From NCBI GenBank assembly GCA_949987565.1, contig OX465103.1, forward strand, positions 4,707,548 to 4,771,547: a stretch of 64,000 bases of DNA, given 5' to 3'. The notes below the pieces were generated by a model. It was not told the DNA's origin and searched no databases. It was given only the letters and a program-made list of their open reading frames with translations. The stretch comes from Luidia sarsii (lineage: Eukaryota; Echinodermata; Asteroidea; Paxillosida; Luidiidae). Each line of letters begins with the position of its first letter. Position 1 is the stretch's first letter. The translations under genes and the position numbers were made by a program. Shown in pieces: positions 49,301 through 57,060 of this stretch.

Positions 49301-52300
49301 GTTTGCAGTGACAACATGTAACACATCTCTTTGGAGAAGAGTGGGGCTCTTTTAGTTTGTTTGGCTCTGAGGGGAAAGTTTCTGAATGTTTCTGAAACAG
49401 TATGCTCTGTTGTCCGGAGGCAATCCCCTGACAATGGACAGAACATGGTGTTTCTGAAACTCGGTTCTTCTCAAAACTACATATTCAGAAAAAGAAAAAA
49501 GATAATTGTACATGATTTCACCGCAAACTGTTGTTGACTGGTTTGATCACATGAGCCCAAAGTCTTCAACAGTGAATGTCTTCTCTGATACAAACAGTAG
49601 CACAGAGGCTGGGTGCTCCGGGTATGAGAAGGCGGAGAAGAAGGAGAAGAGCGAGAAGGACCGTAAGCAGCGACTCAAGACTCTGAAGAAGAAGCACGAG
49701 CGTCCCCCCAAGCTCAACATCATCTCGGTCGATGAGGACTACATTGTCGAGTGCTCCTTCGAGACCCACAAGGGTGAACGAGTCCAGTTCAAGTTCAGCG
49801 TCGAGAATGATAATCCTGATGACATAGTGGAGAACCTGGTAGGTGGATGCATTGAGTACAGTTAAGCTGATAAAAGCAACACGAGCTGTTGTTTATTGAG
49901 CAAATGCACTGATTGGACAAGGGGCTTCCCCCTCTCCCCTTTAAAACTAAAAAAATATATTACCTTTTACCTTTGCTCAACCTGGGAGACTGAAAAAAAA
50001 AAAAAAAATCATTTTATTTTGTCTTAAAATGCTAAGCGTACTTGTTCCTTCAGAACATAACAAATGTGTTGGTTGTCTCGAGTATTTAGGGCTAAAACTA
50101 AGCAGTACAAAAATGTCAAGGAATTTGACTTCTCCACAGAAACCTCAGTGACAGAACTCTTGCCGTTCTTTGTTTTCAGCTTACTAAAGATCTCATCCCC
50201 AAGCAGTACACGGAGCTCTTTGTGGAGCAACTGCAGAAGATATGCGTGGAGGCGATGGCCAGTGGGCCGATGCAGGCCACCCCCATCACCTCTTCCACAG
50301 AGACGGGTACTGTGGAGCGTCCACCCTCCTCCTCCAGCCCCAAAGTGGTAGACCCAATGGTGGCGTCTGTGGCCGCAGCTGCTACTGTAGCTGTTACGAC
50401 AGTGTCGTCAGCTGAAATAACTGGCACTGAGACTAATGCGCTCAGCGACGAAAGCACAAGTCCGCCTCAGGTAACTTTAGTTGTAGATTAGTTCTTTTGA
50501 TCAAGCCTGAAATTGATAATGTGAAATACAGCTTTGTACTTCAGCTTGCTTAAAGAGGAATCATGAATGGAATCAGACTTATAAATGATTTCCAGTGGAA
50601 TAATTATTTTTTGCTCAGAAACACTTTGAGATCAAATCTGTTTTACCACAGACGGCATTTAGGTAGTGTTGTTCAATATGTGAGTGCTGACTTTGTTTGC
50701 CTGACTGTTTGATTGCAGGTCACTGGAAGTAAATTGCCAGAGTCCTCTACCAACACTTCACCTGTGGATAACCAAGGCCGACCTCTGTCTCCTAGAAAGG
50801 AGCCATCAGACCCGTTGAAAGTGAAGGACCTCACCAGACATGTTGCCCCGGCTCAAAGCCCGCCGGTCATCCAGAATCAGGCCCCAATTCCCCCTCTCCA
50901 GCCCCACGTCCCCGAAATGGGAAGCGCTGAAGTCTCTGTGAATAGCGAAGCACCGGCAATGGTAGTGTCCAGCAGTGGGAGTCTGCAACGGACCTACGCC
51001 GAAGCAGTAGGGATTCTACCCGAGCCGTCAAAGCAGCAGCAAGCTCAGCTGCAGGCGAGCCAGTCGCAGCCGCTACTGCACATACAGCAGCAGCAGCAGC
51101 AGCTGCCACCGGTAGCAAGAGGTGCCCTACCAATCATCCCGGTCGACATCCCGCTGCAAGCGCACACAGTGTCCCTGAGTAACCCCACGCCTGTCCTGTC
51201 TCAGGGGAGCATTCTGGCCCCGCAGCCCGTGTACCCAGTTCAGATGGTTTCCGTCCACCAGCAGCCGCTCATGACAGGCACGGAGATTACCACGCAGGTT
51301 TTCCCTATGCACATGCCTTCAGAAGGTCAACAGCAGATTGCCGTCATCAACCCGGCCTATCCCATGCCTATCAAAGGGGGGCCTGCCATGATGGTATACA
51401 ACCCTGGCCCCATGTCCATGTCAGTTGCGCAGGGACAGGGATTTCAAGCCCAGGCCCAAATGCAGGCCAACATGCAGGCCAACATGCAGGCCAACATGCA
51501 GGCCAACATGCATGCCCAGGCACAGATGCAGGCCAGCATTAATGCCCAGCTGCAGGGGCAGATTCCGACCAGCACTGTCCAACAGCAGGGTCAGCCCATG
51601 CAGCAGGTGACCACGTACACATCAGCCAGCCAGGTGCCAGCAGCCCAGGGAGGCACAGTGCCTCAGTTGCTCAGGCAGAGCTCTCAGAACCAGCAGCTGG
51701 GTCAGCAGCAAGTCTCCCAGCCACAACAGCCGCAACAACTACAGCAACAACCGCAGCAATTCCAACAACCACAGCCGCCTCCGCAGCAACAGGCGCAACA
51801 ACAGCAACCGGTGCAGCAGAAGCAGTCGCAGCAGCAACATCAACAGCAGCAGCATCCGCCATCACAGCACCAGTCAGGAATGTCCACTCCACTTGGAAAG
51901 CCGCAGGGAAGTGCTGCCTCATTGGCAGACCTTGATGCCAAACTGACTCAGCTGCACAAGAGACCACAGCAGAAGTCGGCCTTTTCCTCAACTCAAAGCC
52001 AGCCTGCCTCACAGGCAGTAACACCAGTCCACTCGCAACCATCAACACCAGCAACAGGCCAGACTATCTCCATTCTGCAGCAGCAGGGAGTGTCTCAAAA
52101 TCAGCAGCAGGCAACCTATGTCCCAACCACTCAACTAGCACCTGCTACCCAGGCCTCTGGGCCCCAGACTGAGCTACATCAAGAACAGCACACACTGGTA
52201 ACACACTCCCACTCGGCACCAATTCTTGTCCCGGGTGTTGGCTCCAGTGTACCGCAGCAAACTCCACAGCATGTCCATTCAACCTCTTTCCAACCATCAT

Positions 52301-54797
52301 CAAGCACCATCCCAGAGGTACCTGTCTTCGGTGATATCAGTGGGCAGGAAGTAGCAAAATCATCAGGACAGGCAGTGTCCATAAGAAATTTGTCTACTTC
52401 CTCAGTCCCTGAAGCTACGCCTGTCTCTGTAGGCATGGGAGGGAAAACTCCAGAAATCTCGATAGAAAGCTCAAAAGCAGCTGAAGTAGTTAAGAAGGAA
52501 GCAGTAAAAACTGTTTCAAGATTCCTGGTGCAGCATGTAGCTGAGGATCCTCTGAAAGGTACTCTGCCCAAGGTGGACACTGAACCAGAAGCACATCCTG
52601 CCCAAAAGTCAGACAATGCAAGCTTTAATGTACATAGCAGAGAGTTTAGGGCGCTGTCGGAACCAGACGTTAGCGCACCCGAGAAGAGTGCTTTAAGTCG
52701 AAAGTCTTCCATAGAAGTTGATGCAACAGTTCCTTTGACGAGAGAGCCAGTGGTGAAAGGACGCTTTACAGTCATGCCATCAGTTGACATCTCCAGCCAG
52801 GAGAAACCGACACCCATAGTTGAAGACGACTCCGAAGCGACACAGTCATCAACCACTAATCGTGTTGTCGGAGACAACCAAGTGAGCACTGCTCCCATGG
52901 ATGTAACAGAAAAGAAGGAGACGGTGAAAGGACGCTTCCAAGTGACCACATTCAAAGAGAAGGTTGCCCCAAAGGTTGAACCAAGTGTTGCTGACAGAGA
53001 TAATCAGACGGTGGCTCCAACATCGAGCAGCGAGGCACAACCCAAGCCAGTCCATGTAGCTTCATCTTCTCCCCAACCAATCAGTGAGCCATCACTCAGC
53101 CAGGCCAAAGCTCTGGATGCCACTAGTTCATCCGTTGCCCACGGGCCTCTTCACAACGTACTGGAGCGTAAGATATCAGGCGATAGGGGCACACCTGACA
53201 GCATAGCCTCTGATATAGGCACCTTGCAGGAGCCAGCCAAGGGTCACCCGCCCATAGTTACACCACCTGTCTCTGGCATGCAGCCTGAAAGCTTCTTTAA
53301 CCAGGTCCATCCTCAAACCTATTACACCTACCAGGACAGAATGTCTCCTAGAATCCATGTAAGTCAAATTCAAAACTTTTCATGGAATTTATATGTGCTT
53401 GAAAATTATTCCCAAGAATAAGTTTTATTAAGTCGTACAATATGTGTGTCTTTTCTTATGGTTTTAATTCACTTTCCACATCCACAGAATCAACTGTACG
53501 GTCAAGTGGGCTTCAACTTTGATGAAGACAGGCAGGACTTGAAGGACATTCTTCAAAGGTAAACAAAAGAAGAAACCAATCATATTTACAAATTATCTTG
53601 CTACCTACTGAGCTGCCAAACACCCATTATTGCAGGCATTTAACAACAACTGATTGTTATGAATCTTCATAGGTTTGCTCCGGTAGCTTTTTTACTTTTT
53701 CTTGGAGTTGCATGGATTTGTAGCAGCTTTTCTATTGCAATCAAGTGCCATTTTTTTCTACTGTTTACAGGCACAAGGACGAGCAAGCACAGCTGATACT
53801 GAAGCAGCAGGAGGAGCTGAAGCAGTACCAGAGGCTCCGCCAGACCCCGATGGTCCTTCCCCAGCCCTACATGTACCAGCCTATGGCCAATCAGTTCTAC
53901 CAATTCCAAGGCCTGTTGCCGCAGGGCTACCCCATGCAGCCACGGTTCCCCATGCAGCAGGACCCCAACATGTACAACCCACCGGGGGCTTGGACCCCCG
54001 GCATGGTCCCCCTAATGGGCGGCCAGATCCCATGCACAGTCAGCTCCACGAGTAGCCCACCCACGTTAACCAGCGTCTCCTCCGTGGGCCATCTCGTGGG
54101 CGCCACTCCGATGTACTACGGCAAGCCGGGATCCTTCACTCCCTACAACCTGCCCACGGGATACGGCCACATGGACATTGGCGCGGCCGGGGTGCAGCAG
54201 TCTGTCCCCACAGTCCCACAGATGCCGCCGGTGCCGACTCGCCTGAACAAGAGCGAGAGCTTCGGCGGACTGAACAGCAGCGGGCTTCCAGACACCATGA
54301 TGCCAGGCAGTGCAACCCAGTTGGCCAGGCAGCGAGCGACCACCTTCCCGACCTTCTCCGGGGCTGAAGTCAGCAGCGCCGGTACCTTTGGGGTCCAGTA
54401 TGTGTCATCGAATCCTGGGTCTCTGCAGACAGCCTCGCAACCTCCTCAGCAGATGTTCTTTCTTGAAGACGGTGAAGGGAGGCGTGTCTTCTCACCGACT
54501 CCATCAGAGAGCAGCCAGTGTGACACCAAGGAGCCCTTGCTAAGCCCGGACAGCGAGGATCCTCCAATCAGGATCCTGGAAGTTGTACCCAGGGACCCAG
54601 AGCCCTCCAGCAAGAAGCACGTCTTCACCGAGGATCAGTTCAGGTTGGCAGAGATAGGTAAGGTCCCAGTCCGAGTGACCGTCTCAGAGGCAGAGAAGAA
54701 GATCAGCCTGAATGAGCTGCGCAAGAACCAAGTCCGCCAAGACCTGCAGAGCAATCCTGCCTCAGGGTCTTCCAAGCAGAGCGGCCAGCAGGAATGA
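15609..54797 (+). CDS. WNK: WNK (with-no-lysine) serine/threonine protein kinase, complete, 17 coding exons
   Basis: Joined coding exons: 15609-16358, 20686-20861, 21173-21393, 22278-22435, 22678-22766, 30004-30214, 32071-32206, 35240-35613, 37174-37356, 38948-39049, 45997-46167, 48754-48881, 49598-49838, 50180-50470, 50719-53358, 53488-53558, 53771-54797. The total is 6969 nt, or 2322 aa, close to human WNK1 (about 2380). Order: disordered N-terminus 1-215; kinase about 218-476; OSR1_C/PF2-like domain about 483-557; Gln-rich linker; second PF2-like domain about 938-1011; a long Gln/Pro/Ser-rich region; RFxV motifs at 1678, 1759 and 1816; a coiled coil about 1981-2005. WNKs sense chloride and osmotic stress and phosphorylate SPAK/OSR1, which control NCC/NKCC/KCC cotransporters. 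All introns are GT-AG except intron 10 (GC-AG). Alternative splicing is possible because exons 9-11 are all phase 0/0. Confidence 0.95.
16359..20685 (+). other. WNK intron 1 (4.3 kb)
   Basis: A GT-AG intron. It contains a (TACATG)n run at about 16418-16443, a MITE-like element at 18136-18596 and scattered microsatellite. I see no exon inside. Confidence 0.75.
18136..18596. mobile_element. Non-autonomous DNA transposon-like element with internal AACGGTCTA repeats
   Basis: The left end (18136-18155) and the inverted right end (18577-18596) share a GTTCAGACAC core. Inside, GAACGGTCTA recurs at 18210, 18248 and 18322, and inverted copies (TAGACCGTT) make short hairpins. No transposase is visible. 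The open frame 18390-18605 falls inside the element and has no known domain. Target-site duplication is unclear. Confidence 0.55.
20686..20861 (+). CDS. WNK: WNK exon 2: kinase N-lobe (helix C to hinge)
   Basis: Residues 251-309. Contains [20 protein letters not shown], with the helix C glutamate, and the hinge [14 protein letters not shown], both near-identical to vertebrate WNKs. The acceptor is TACAG; the donor GTAAGA splits the Thr309 codon (phase 2). Confidence 0.96.
21173..21393 (+). CDS. WNK: WNK exon 3: catalytic loop, DLG motif and activation segment
   Basis: Residues 309-383. Carries HRDLKCDN (catalytic Asp347), DLGLATL (D366, with L367 and L369 lining the chloride pocket known from WNK1 Leu369/Leu371) and SFAKSVIG, in which S380 matches the activating WNK1 Ser382. 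These residues indicate an active, chloride-inhibited kinase. The donor GTACGA splits Gly383 (phase 1). Confidence 0.96.
22278..22435 (+). CDS. WNK: WNK exon 4: kinase C-lobe (APE region)
   Basis: Residues 383-435. Encodes [17 protein letters not shown] and [19 protein letters not shown], almost invariant in metazoan WNKs. The acceptor AAAG at 22277 completes the split Gly codon. The donor is GTAAGT, phase 0. Confidence 0.96.
22678..22766 (+). CDS. WNK: WNK exon 5: kinase C-lobe
   Basis: Residues 436-465. Reads [10 protein letters not shown] then a basic, acidic helix ending KEER, as in vertebrate WNKs (PASF.KV.DPE.KEII). The donor GTAAGA splits an Arg codon (phase 2). Confidence 0.93.
22976..23090. 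repeat. 53-bp tandem repeat in the retroelement tail
   Basis: Units begin GATCAAAG at 22976, 23029 and 23082. The first two are nearly identical (GAAGGGCAAGGAGTAGGGTA core) and the third is only a start. This is the non-coding tail of the Penelope-like remnant. Confidence 0.85.
23143..23561 (-). pseudogene. GIY-YIG endonuclease fragment of a Penelope-like element (frameshifted)
   Basis: The minus-strand frame from 23561 shows a Cys-containing stretch ([16 protein letters not shown]) followed by [18 protein letters not shown], the typical GIY-YIG start found at the end of Penelope-like polyproteins. At about 23360 the frame breaks by one base. The continuation ([29 protein letters not shown]) lies in another frame and ends with TAA at 23145-23143. 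The frameshift and missing reverse transcriptase mean it is not functional. Confidence 0.72.
24975..25090. repeat. Degenerate palindromic copy of the Penelope-like terminal repeat
   Basis: A diverged GATATTTCAATCC and ACCTTTCTCAAAGGC segment is followed by its rough inverse (AAAAAGGTCATGCCAGGATT then GAAAC). It is recognisably the same family as 22836-22880 and 48573-48670, but eroded and interrupted by TACATG bases. Confidence 0.5.
27969..28170. repeat. Foldback (inverted-repeat) element with hammerhead-like core
   Basis: A 202-bp imperfect palindrome. GGATAAATAGGTTTGCG at 27969 matches the inverse ending at 28170, and the arms meet near 28055. The right arm holds CTGAAGA (28058-28064), a short stem AACAG/CTGTT, GAAAC (28084-28088) and GTC (28089-28091), the order found in hammerhead ribozymes. 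The left arm lacks about 24 bases present in the right. Confidence 0.72.
28263..28394. repeat. TACATG microsatellite cluster
   Basis: Two clean runs of the hexamer (about 28275-28295 and 28357-28394) flank a short unique piece. Similar runs recur at 29128-29204 and 29788-29820. Confidence 0.85.
30004..30214 (+). CDS. WNK: WNK exon 6: end of kinase domain and first PF2-like (OSR1_C) domain
   Basis: Residues 465-535. [16 protein letters not shown] closes the kinase domain, then GFRVELVED and [11 protein letters not shown] begin the OSR1_C-like domain, with [14 protein letters not shown] as in vertebrate WNKs (KHKDNEAIEFSF). The acceptor is AAAATAG; the donor GTGAGG is phase 0. This domain binds RFxV-type peptides in the family and restrains the kinase. 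Confidence 0.95.
32071..32206 (+). CDS. WNK: WNK exon 7: end of first PF2-like domain and basic linker
   Basis: Residues 536-581. [18 protein letters not shown] completes the PF2-like fold, followed by a highly charged K/R/E helix. Two in-phase donors are possible: GTCAGT after 32197 and GTAGGT after 32206, differing by three codons. I used the distal one. Phase 1. Confidence 0.93.
33031..33075 (-). mobile_element. SINE-like fragment, inverted
   Basis: Its reverse complement (AGGTCTCATGTTCAAATCC, then TGGTCCACTC and TTTCTTTGCCC) matches the 3' half of the copies at 33362-33515 and 60775-60958. GTTCAAATCC fits a tRNA-type B box. Confidence 0.55.
33088..33319. mobile_element. MITE with perfect 22-bp terminal inverted repeats
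   Basis: The ends 33088-33109 and 33298-33319 are exact reverse complements with the core TCATAGAGCCGCTTAAGC. The 232-bp element has no coding capacity, which is typical of a non-autonomous DNA transposon. A clear target-site duplication is not visible. Confidence 0.8.
33362..33515 (+). mobile_element. SINE-like element, copy 1
   Basis: Shares an ordered series of blocks with 60775-60958: ACGGCAGTT.ATGGTT, TAGTTGACTA, AGCTGGATA/GTCTGGATA, AGAGGT, GGTCCAGT.AAAGTTTTC and TTTGC followed by T-rich sequence. GGTTCAAATACC resembles a polymerase III B box, so a tRNA-derived SINE is likely. No reverse transcriptase is present. Confidence 0.55.
35240..35613 (+). CDS. WNK: WNK exon 8: Gln/Pro-rich linker
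   Basis: Residues 581-705. Starts [20 protein letters not shown], which resembles the DSGQGSS segment following the first PF2-like domain of vertebrate WNK1, then runs into mixed CAG/CAA polyglutamine tracts. The acceptor is TTCACAG; the donor is GTAATA, phase 0. The acidic KLHL3-binding motif (EPEEPEADQH in human WNK4) is not apparent. Confidence 0.9.
37174..37356 (+). CDS. WNK: WNK exon 9: polyglutamine linker
   Basis: Residues 706-766, phase 0 at both ends, with no internal stop. Encodes [19 protein letters not shown] then a long Gln run with few interruptions. A second CAG acceptor 9 bases in (after 37182) could remove Tyr-Ser-Gln. It lacks an ATG, so it is easy to miss in start-based ORF calls. 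Confidence 0.85.
38948..39049 (+). CDS. WNK: WNK exon 10: short linker exon with a GC donor
   Basis: Residues 767-800 (34 codons), phase 0/0. Encodes [20 protein letters not shown] and then [12 protein letters not shown]. The acceptor TTTTTCACAG is strong. No GT donor keeps the frame; CAG then GCATGT at 39050 does, and fits the known GC-AG intron class. It may be an optional cassette, since skipping preserves the frame. Confidence 0.72.
39050..45996 (+). other. WNK intron 10 (6.9 kb), GC-AG
   Basis: The largest intron of the 3' half. Microsatellite is sparser here than in introns 1 and 5. It contains a 22-base C run (44066-44087) and a repeat-poor stretch at 42220-42840 with several transcription-factor-like sites. 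I see no coding exon. Confidence 0.65.
44066..44087. repeat. Poly(C) run of 22 bases
   Basis: An uninterrupted C homopolymer on the plus strand. Its length is subject to sequencing and assembly error. Confidence 0.85.
45997..46167 (+). CDS. WNK: WNK exon 11: Gln-rich linker
   Basis: Residues 801-857, phase 0/0. Reads [18 protein letters not shown], then a mixed CAG/CAA glutamine tract, then [16 protein letters not shown]. The acceptor is a T-rich tract ending AAAG; the donor is GTAAAT. Confidence 0.88.
46168..48753 (+). other. WNK intron 11 (2.6 kb)
   Basis: Mostly unique sequence with little microsatellite. A near-perfect 98-bp palindrome (48573-48670) lies 84 bases before exon 12. No exon is seen inside. 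Confidence 0.7.
48573..48670. repeat. Palindrome made of two Penelope-like terminal repeats head to head
   Basis: The left arm (48573-48619) and right arm (about 48624-48670) are nearly perfect reverse complements. Each arm reads, in its own direction, TTGAGAAAGG (left arm one base different), then a GTCCT-GCT-AGGAT hairpin, then CGAAACGTCAGGCCCTC, matching the end of the remnant at 22836-22880. There is no spacer beyond a few bases, so it can form a long hairpin in the pre-mRNA. Confidence 0.85.
48754..48881 (+). CDS. WNK: WNK exon 12: Ser/Thr-rich linker
   Basis: Residues 858-900. Encodes [17 protein letters not shown], then a Ser/Thr-rich stretch ending LTDAED. The acceptor follows CTCCATCAG; the donor GTATGC splits a Ser codon (phase 2), completed by exon 13. 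Confidence 0.85.
49598..49838 (+). CDS. WNK: WNK exon 13: basic coil and second PF2-like domain
   Basis: Residues 900-980. A K/E-rich segment ([16 protein letters not shown]) leads into [19 protein letters not shown] and [19 protein letters not shown], the beta-strand part of a second PF2-like domain comparable to vertebrate WNK1 ([20 protein letters not shown]). The acceptor ACAG completes the Ser codon; the donor is GTAGGT, phase 0. Confidence 0.93.
50180..50470 (+). CDS. WNK: WNK exon 14: end of second PF2-like domain, then Ser/Thr/Ala linker
   Basis: Residues 981-1077. [20 protein letters not shown] and the ICVEAMA helix finish the PF2-like fold (compare FVDQVREII in human WNK1). The rest is low-complexity linker. 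The acceptor is TTTTCAG; the donor is GTAACT, phase 0. Confidence 0.93.
50719..53358 (+). CDS. WNK: WNK exon 15: 880-codon exon with polyQ, QANM repeats and RFxV docking motifs
   Basis: Residues 1078-1957, comparable to the giant central exon of vertebrate WNK1. In order: a Pro/Ser region; a Gln-rich tract; four MQAN repeats (1325-1340); a long polyQ/P block (about 1400-1470); a short [12 protein letters not shown] helix (from 1478); and three SPAK/OSR1-type motifs. These are RFLV at 1678 (52519-52530), RFTV at 1759 (52762-52773) and RFQV at 1816 (52933-52944). The last two sit in VKGRF contexts, and GRFQVTTF resembles the human WNK1 RFQVTT site. The donor is GTAAGT, phase 0. Confidence 0.95.
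51460..51507 (+). repeat. 12-bp coding minisatellite, 4 perfect copies
   Basis: ATGCAGGCCAAC is repeated four times without change, coding (Met-Gln-Ala-Asn)4. Diverged [10 protein letters not shown] and INAQLQGQ units follow. Identical codons in all copies suggest recent slippage. Confidence 0.95.
53488..53558 (+). CDS. WNK: WNK exon 16: short acidic exon
   Basis: Residues 1958-1981. [20 protein letters not shown] leads into the coiled coil of the last exon. The acceptor is TCCACAG; the donor GTAAAC splits an Arg codon (phase 2). Too short and ATG-less to stand out as an open frame, but required by phase. Confidence 0.88.
53771..54797 (+). CDS. WNK: WNK exon 17: C-terminus with coiled coil and stop
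   Basis: Residues 1981-2322. [20 protein letters not shown] is a likely coiled coil. A Met/Pro/Gln/Tyr-rich stretch follows, with Ser/Thr-rich parts. The tail has a charged segment around residues 2265-2305 ([20 protein letters not shown]). Ends TGA at 54795-54797. The acceptor CTGTTTACAG completes the Arg codon. Confidence 0.93.
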
Positions 54798-57060
54798 AGC
54801 CTTGGTTAGGCGTTTCTCGATCAATCCAAGCTTGTTACGGTCATAATCCATTTCCTTGATGTGTTGTGTGGTGCCTTTACATGTGTCCACCCCATGCTTC
54901 TAATGCTTCACTGGTGGATATTCCTTTTCCGTAAACTCGTTTTGTCATTTGGACAAATTAGCCCTCTTGCCAACTTGGCAGGAAGCCTGAAGCATAGAAG
55001 GCCACACAGGAATAGTTTATTTTTGCCAATGCTTGTATTATTAGTCTATGAGGCCATTTACAATTGAGTTGCACAAAACAGGAACTTGAGGGAACTGAGT
55101 GCCATAAGCTGCATGTCAAGACAGGGGGGTGGAAGATATATCTAGGGTTTCATTCCTCATTTCTCTATCAAATATAAGGTACTGTCTTAGTAAAAGGAAG
55201 ATAAAAAACCATGCTATTCCTGATGCGGGCCTTTTCTTATTAATCGTGTAAGTTAAGAATGCAGAAGTAATAGTTGACATCAAACATAATACATGCATAC
55301 TTGGAAAACCTAGACTGTACTACTGTAGCACTACAATATACATTTTGTCTATGTAATTGAACCTGAATAGCCAAACCAGTGGAAAATTACCACTTCTATT
55401 ACCTAAGTGTCTTCGTATTCCTATCATATTTATAGATATTCCAGCTACAGATTGGCAGTTCAGAAGGATTTTTCCTGTGAAATGCGATGTATGTGTAGTT
55501 GATATGTACCACATATGGTTGTGCAAAGGCCTAATGAGTCACTGTGATCTGCTTTTGTCTATGAACATGCACATGTATGTGATATACCTGTACATGTATA
55601 TTGAGCCACCCATGCAAGGTGCATTCTTAAGGCCTGCTATTTTAGCCCCCATGGAGGCTTACCAACCTGTGCTATTTGCATAGGCTACAAAATAGATGTT
55701 GGCTTAATACTCTGACTCACGCTGTACATGTACCTGGATCTACTCACCTCCCAGACTGCGCCGAAATGCAAAGGCACATGTAGCACTCACATGTAGCACT
55801 CACATGTGAAGGCACCACACACAAGCAAGCTTTACCCAAAACCCTGGCTGAAGCTCTGACCCTAGTGCAGGCTTTGTCTCTGTTATCCAAAAGCTGGAAA
55901 CACTGGTTGGGGTTCTGGGTTGAACCTGAAGCCAACAGCCTTTATCGTGATGCCTGGTACTTAAAAATGGATCAAAGACACAGAGACCGAGCCAAAGCAT
56001 GAAGGGCTGAATCTAGGGTTTTAGGAAAATTCCCCCAGTAACAGATACGGTACTTACATGTATGTGAGTGGTATTCCCTGACTTTCTATCGATGGACTGT
56101 CTGTGTCATTATCTCGTAGTCATCCTCGAAGCATCCATATTTGTTTTTCTTACAATTTGAAGATGACAAAATGCCATTCCAGAGTAAGTTGTGCACTTGT
56201 AAAGGGACCTTTTCTGTATCATATTGACCCACCATGTTTCTTCTGTATTATATATATCTCGTGTAACGGTGGTTGAGATTCACAATTCCCAGTATATATA
56301 AAAGTATTCTACCTGATTTTTCTCCTTTTTTTTGCCCTTTACTGGGAAAGTTATGTACGGATGAGTATTTGGTAAATGAGTGATTAAGCTTAAGAGCGAA
56401 ATTCCCTGCTTTACTGTATGTGTTATGTATGCATGAGTGCTCTATTCATATAGTCATATTTAAATGACAACAAAATCTTCAATTGAACTCATTAAAATTT
56501 AATGGAGTTTTACAGCAAAAAACGTCCCCCCCCCAAAAAAAAAAAAAATTAAAAAAATAACAAATTGCCCCACATTTTGTTTTGCATCGGACTGTTTTTT
56601 GGTCATGAAGGGTCTGCTTGAACCCCTTAACAATTTTCATCTCATGGTTTGAACTTTGAAGACAAATTCATCGGGCTTTTGTGTAGCTGTTGATCAAAAA
56701 CATTATAAATTTAAAGGGCAATTTAATATCTAAAAAGCTATGATTTATTCCCCAATCCCCAGTGTGTTTTGGGTACATTCTTGTGGCAACGTATACAGCA
56801 GTAATTGAAGCATTTACCCTGTTGGGAAAAAAAAAGTGTAATGAGTTTTAATGATTGTACTTATTACCAATCAACCAGCCTCGTTTCAGTGTGTACATAA
56901 TGTGTATGGAAATAAGCCTCATAATGGTGTGAATGGCAACCTAATATGCAAATTTTTGTAGCACTTTGCCTGATCCAGTCTAGCCATTGCCTTTCCTTAT
57001 TGCTGCTGATTAAGCATAGTGCTAGAATGCATCCAATAAAAGGTGATGCTTTTTTTTGCT
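54798..57060 (+). other. Probable WNK 3' UTR
   Basis: There is no coding potential. The sequence is AT-rich toward the end. A canonical AATAAA occurs at 57035-57040 with T-rich sequence after it. An earlier ATTAAA (56491-56496) could give a shorter form. The extent is inferred only from these signals. Confidence 0.4.
57035..57040 (+). terminator. Candidate WNK poly(A) signal (AATAAA)
   Basis: AATAAA about 2.2 kb past the stop, followed within 20 bases by a run of eight T. I noticed no other clear plus-strand AATAAA between the stop codon and this point. Confidence 0.4.

Noticed and set aside
50867..52955. Long minus-strand frames opposite WNK exon 15
   Set aside because: Antisense shadows of Gln/Pro/Ser-rich coding sequence (poly-Ala/Val/Leu from CAG/CAA); the plus-strand frame has domain motifs and splice phase.
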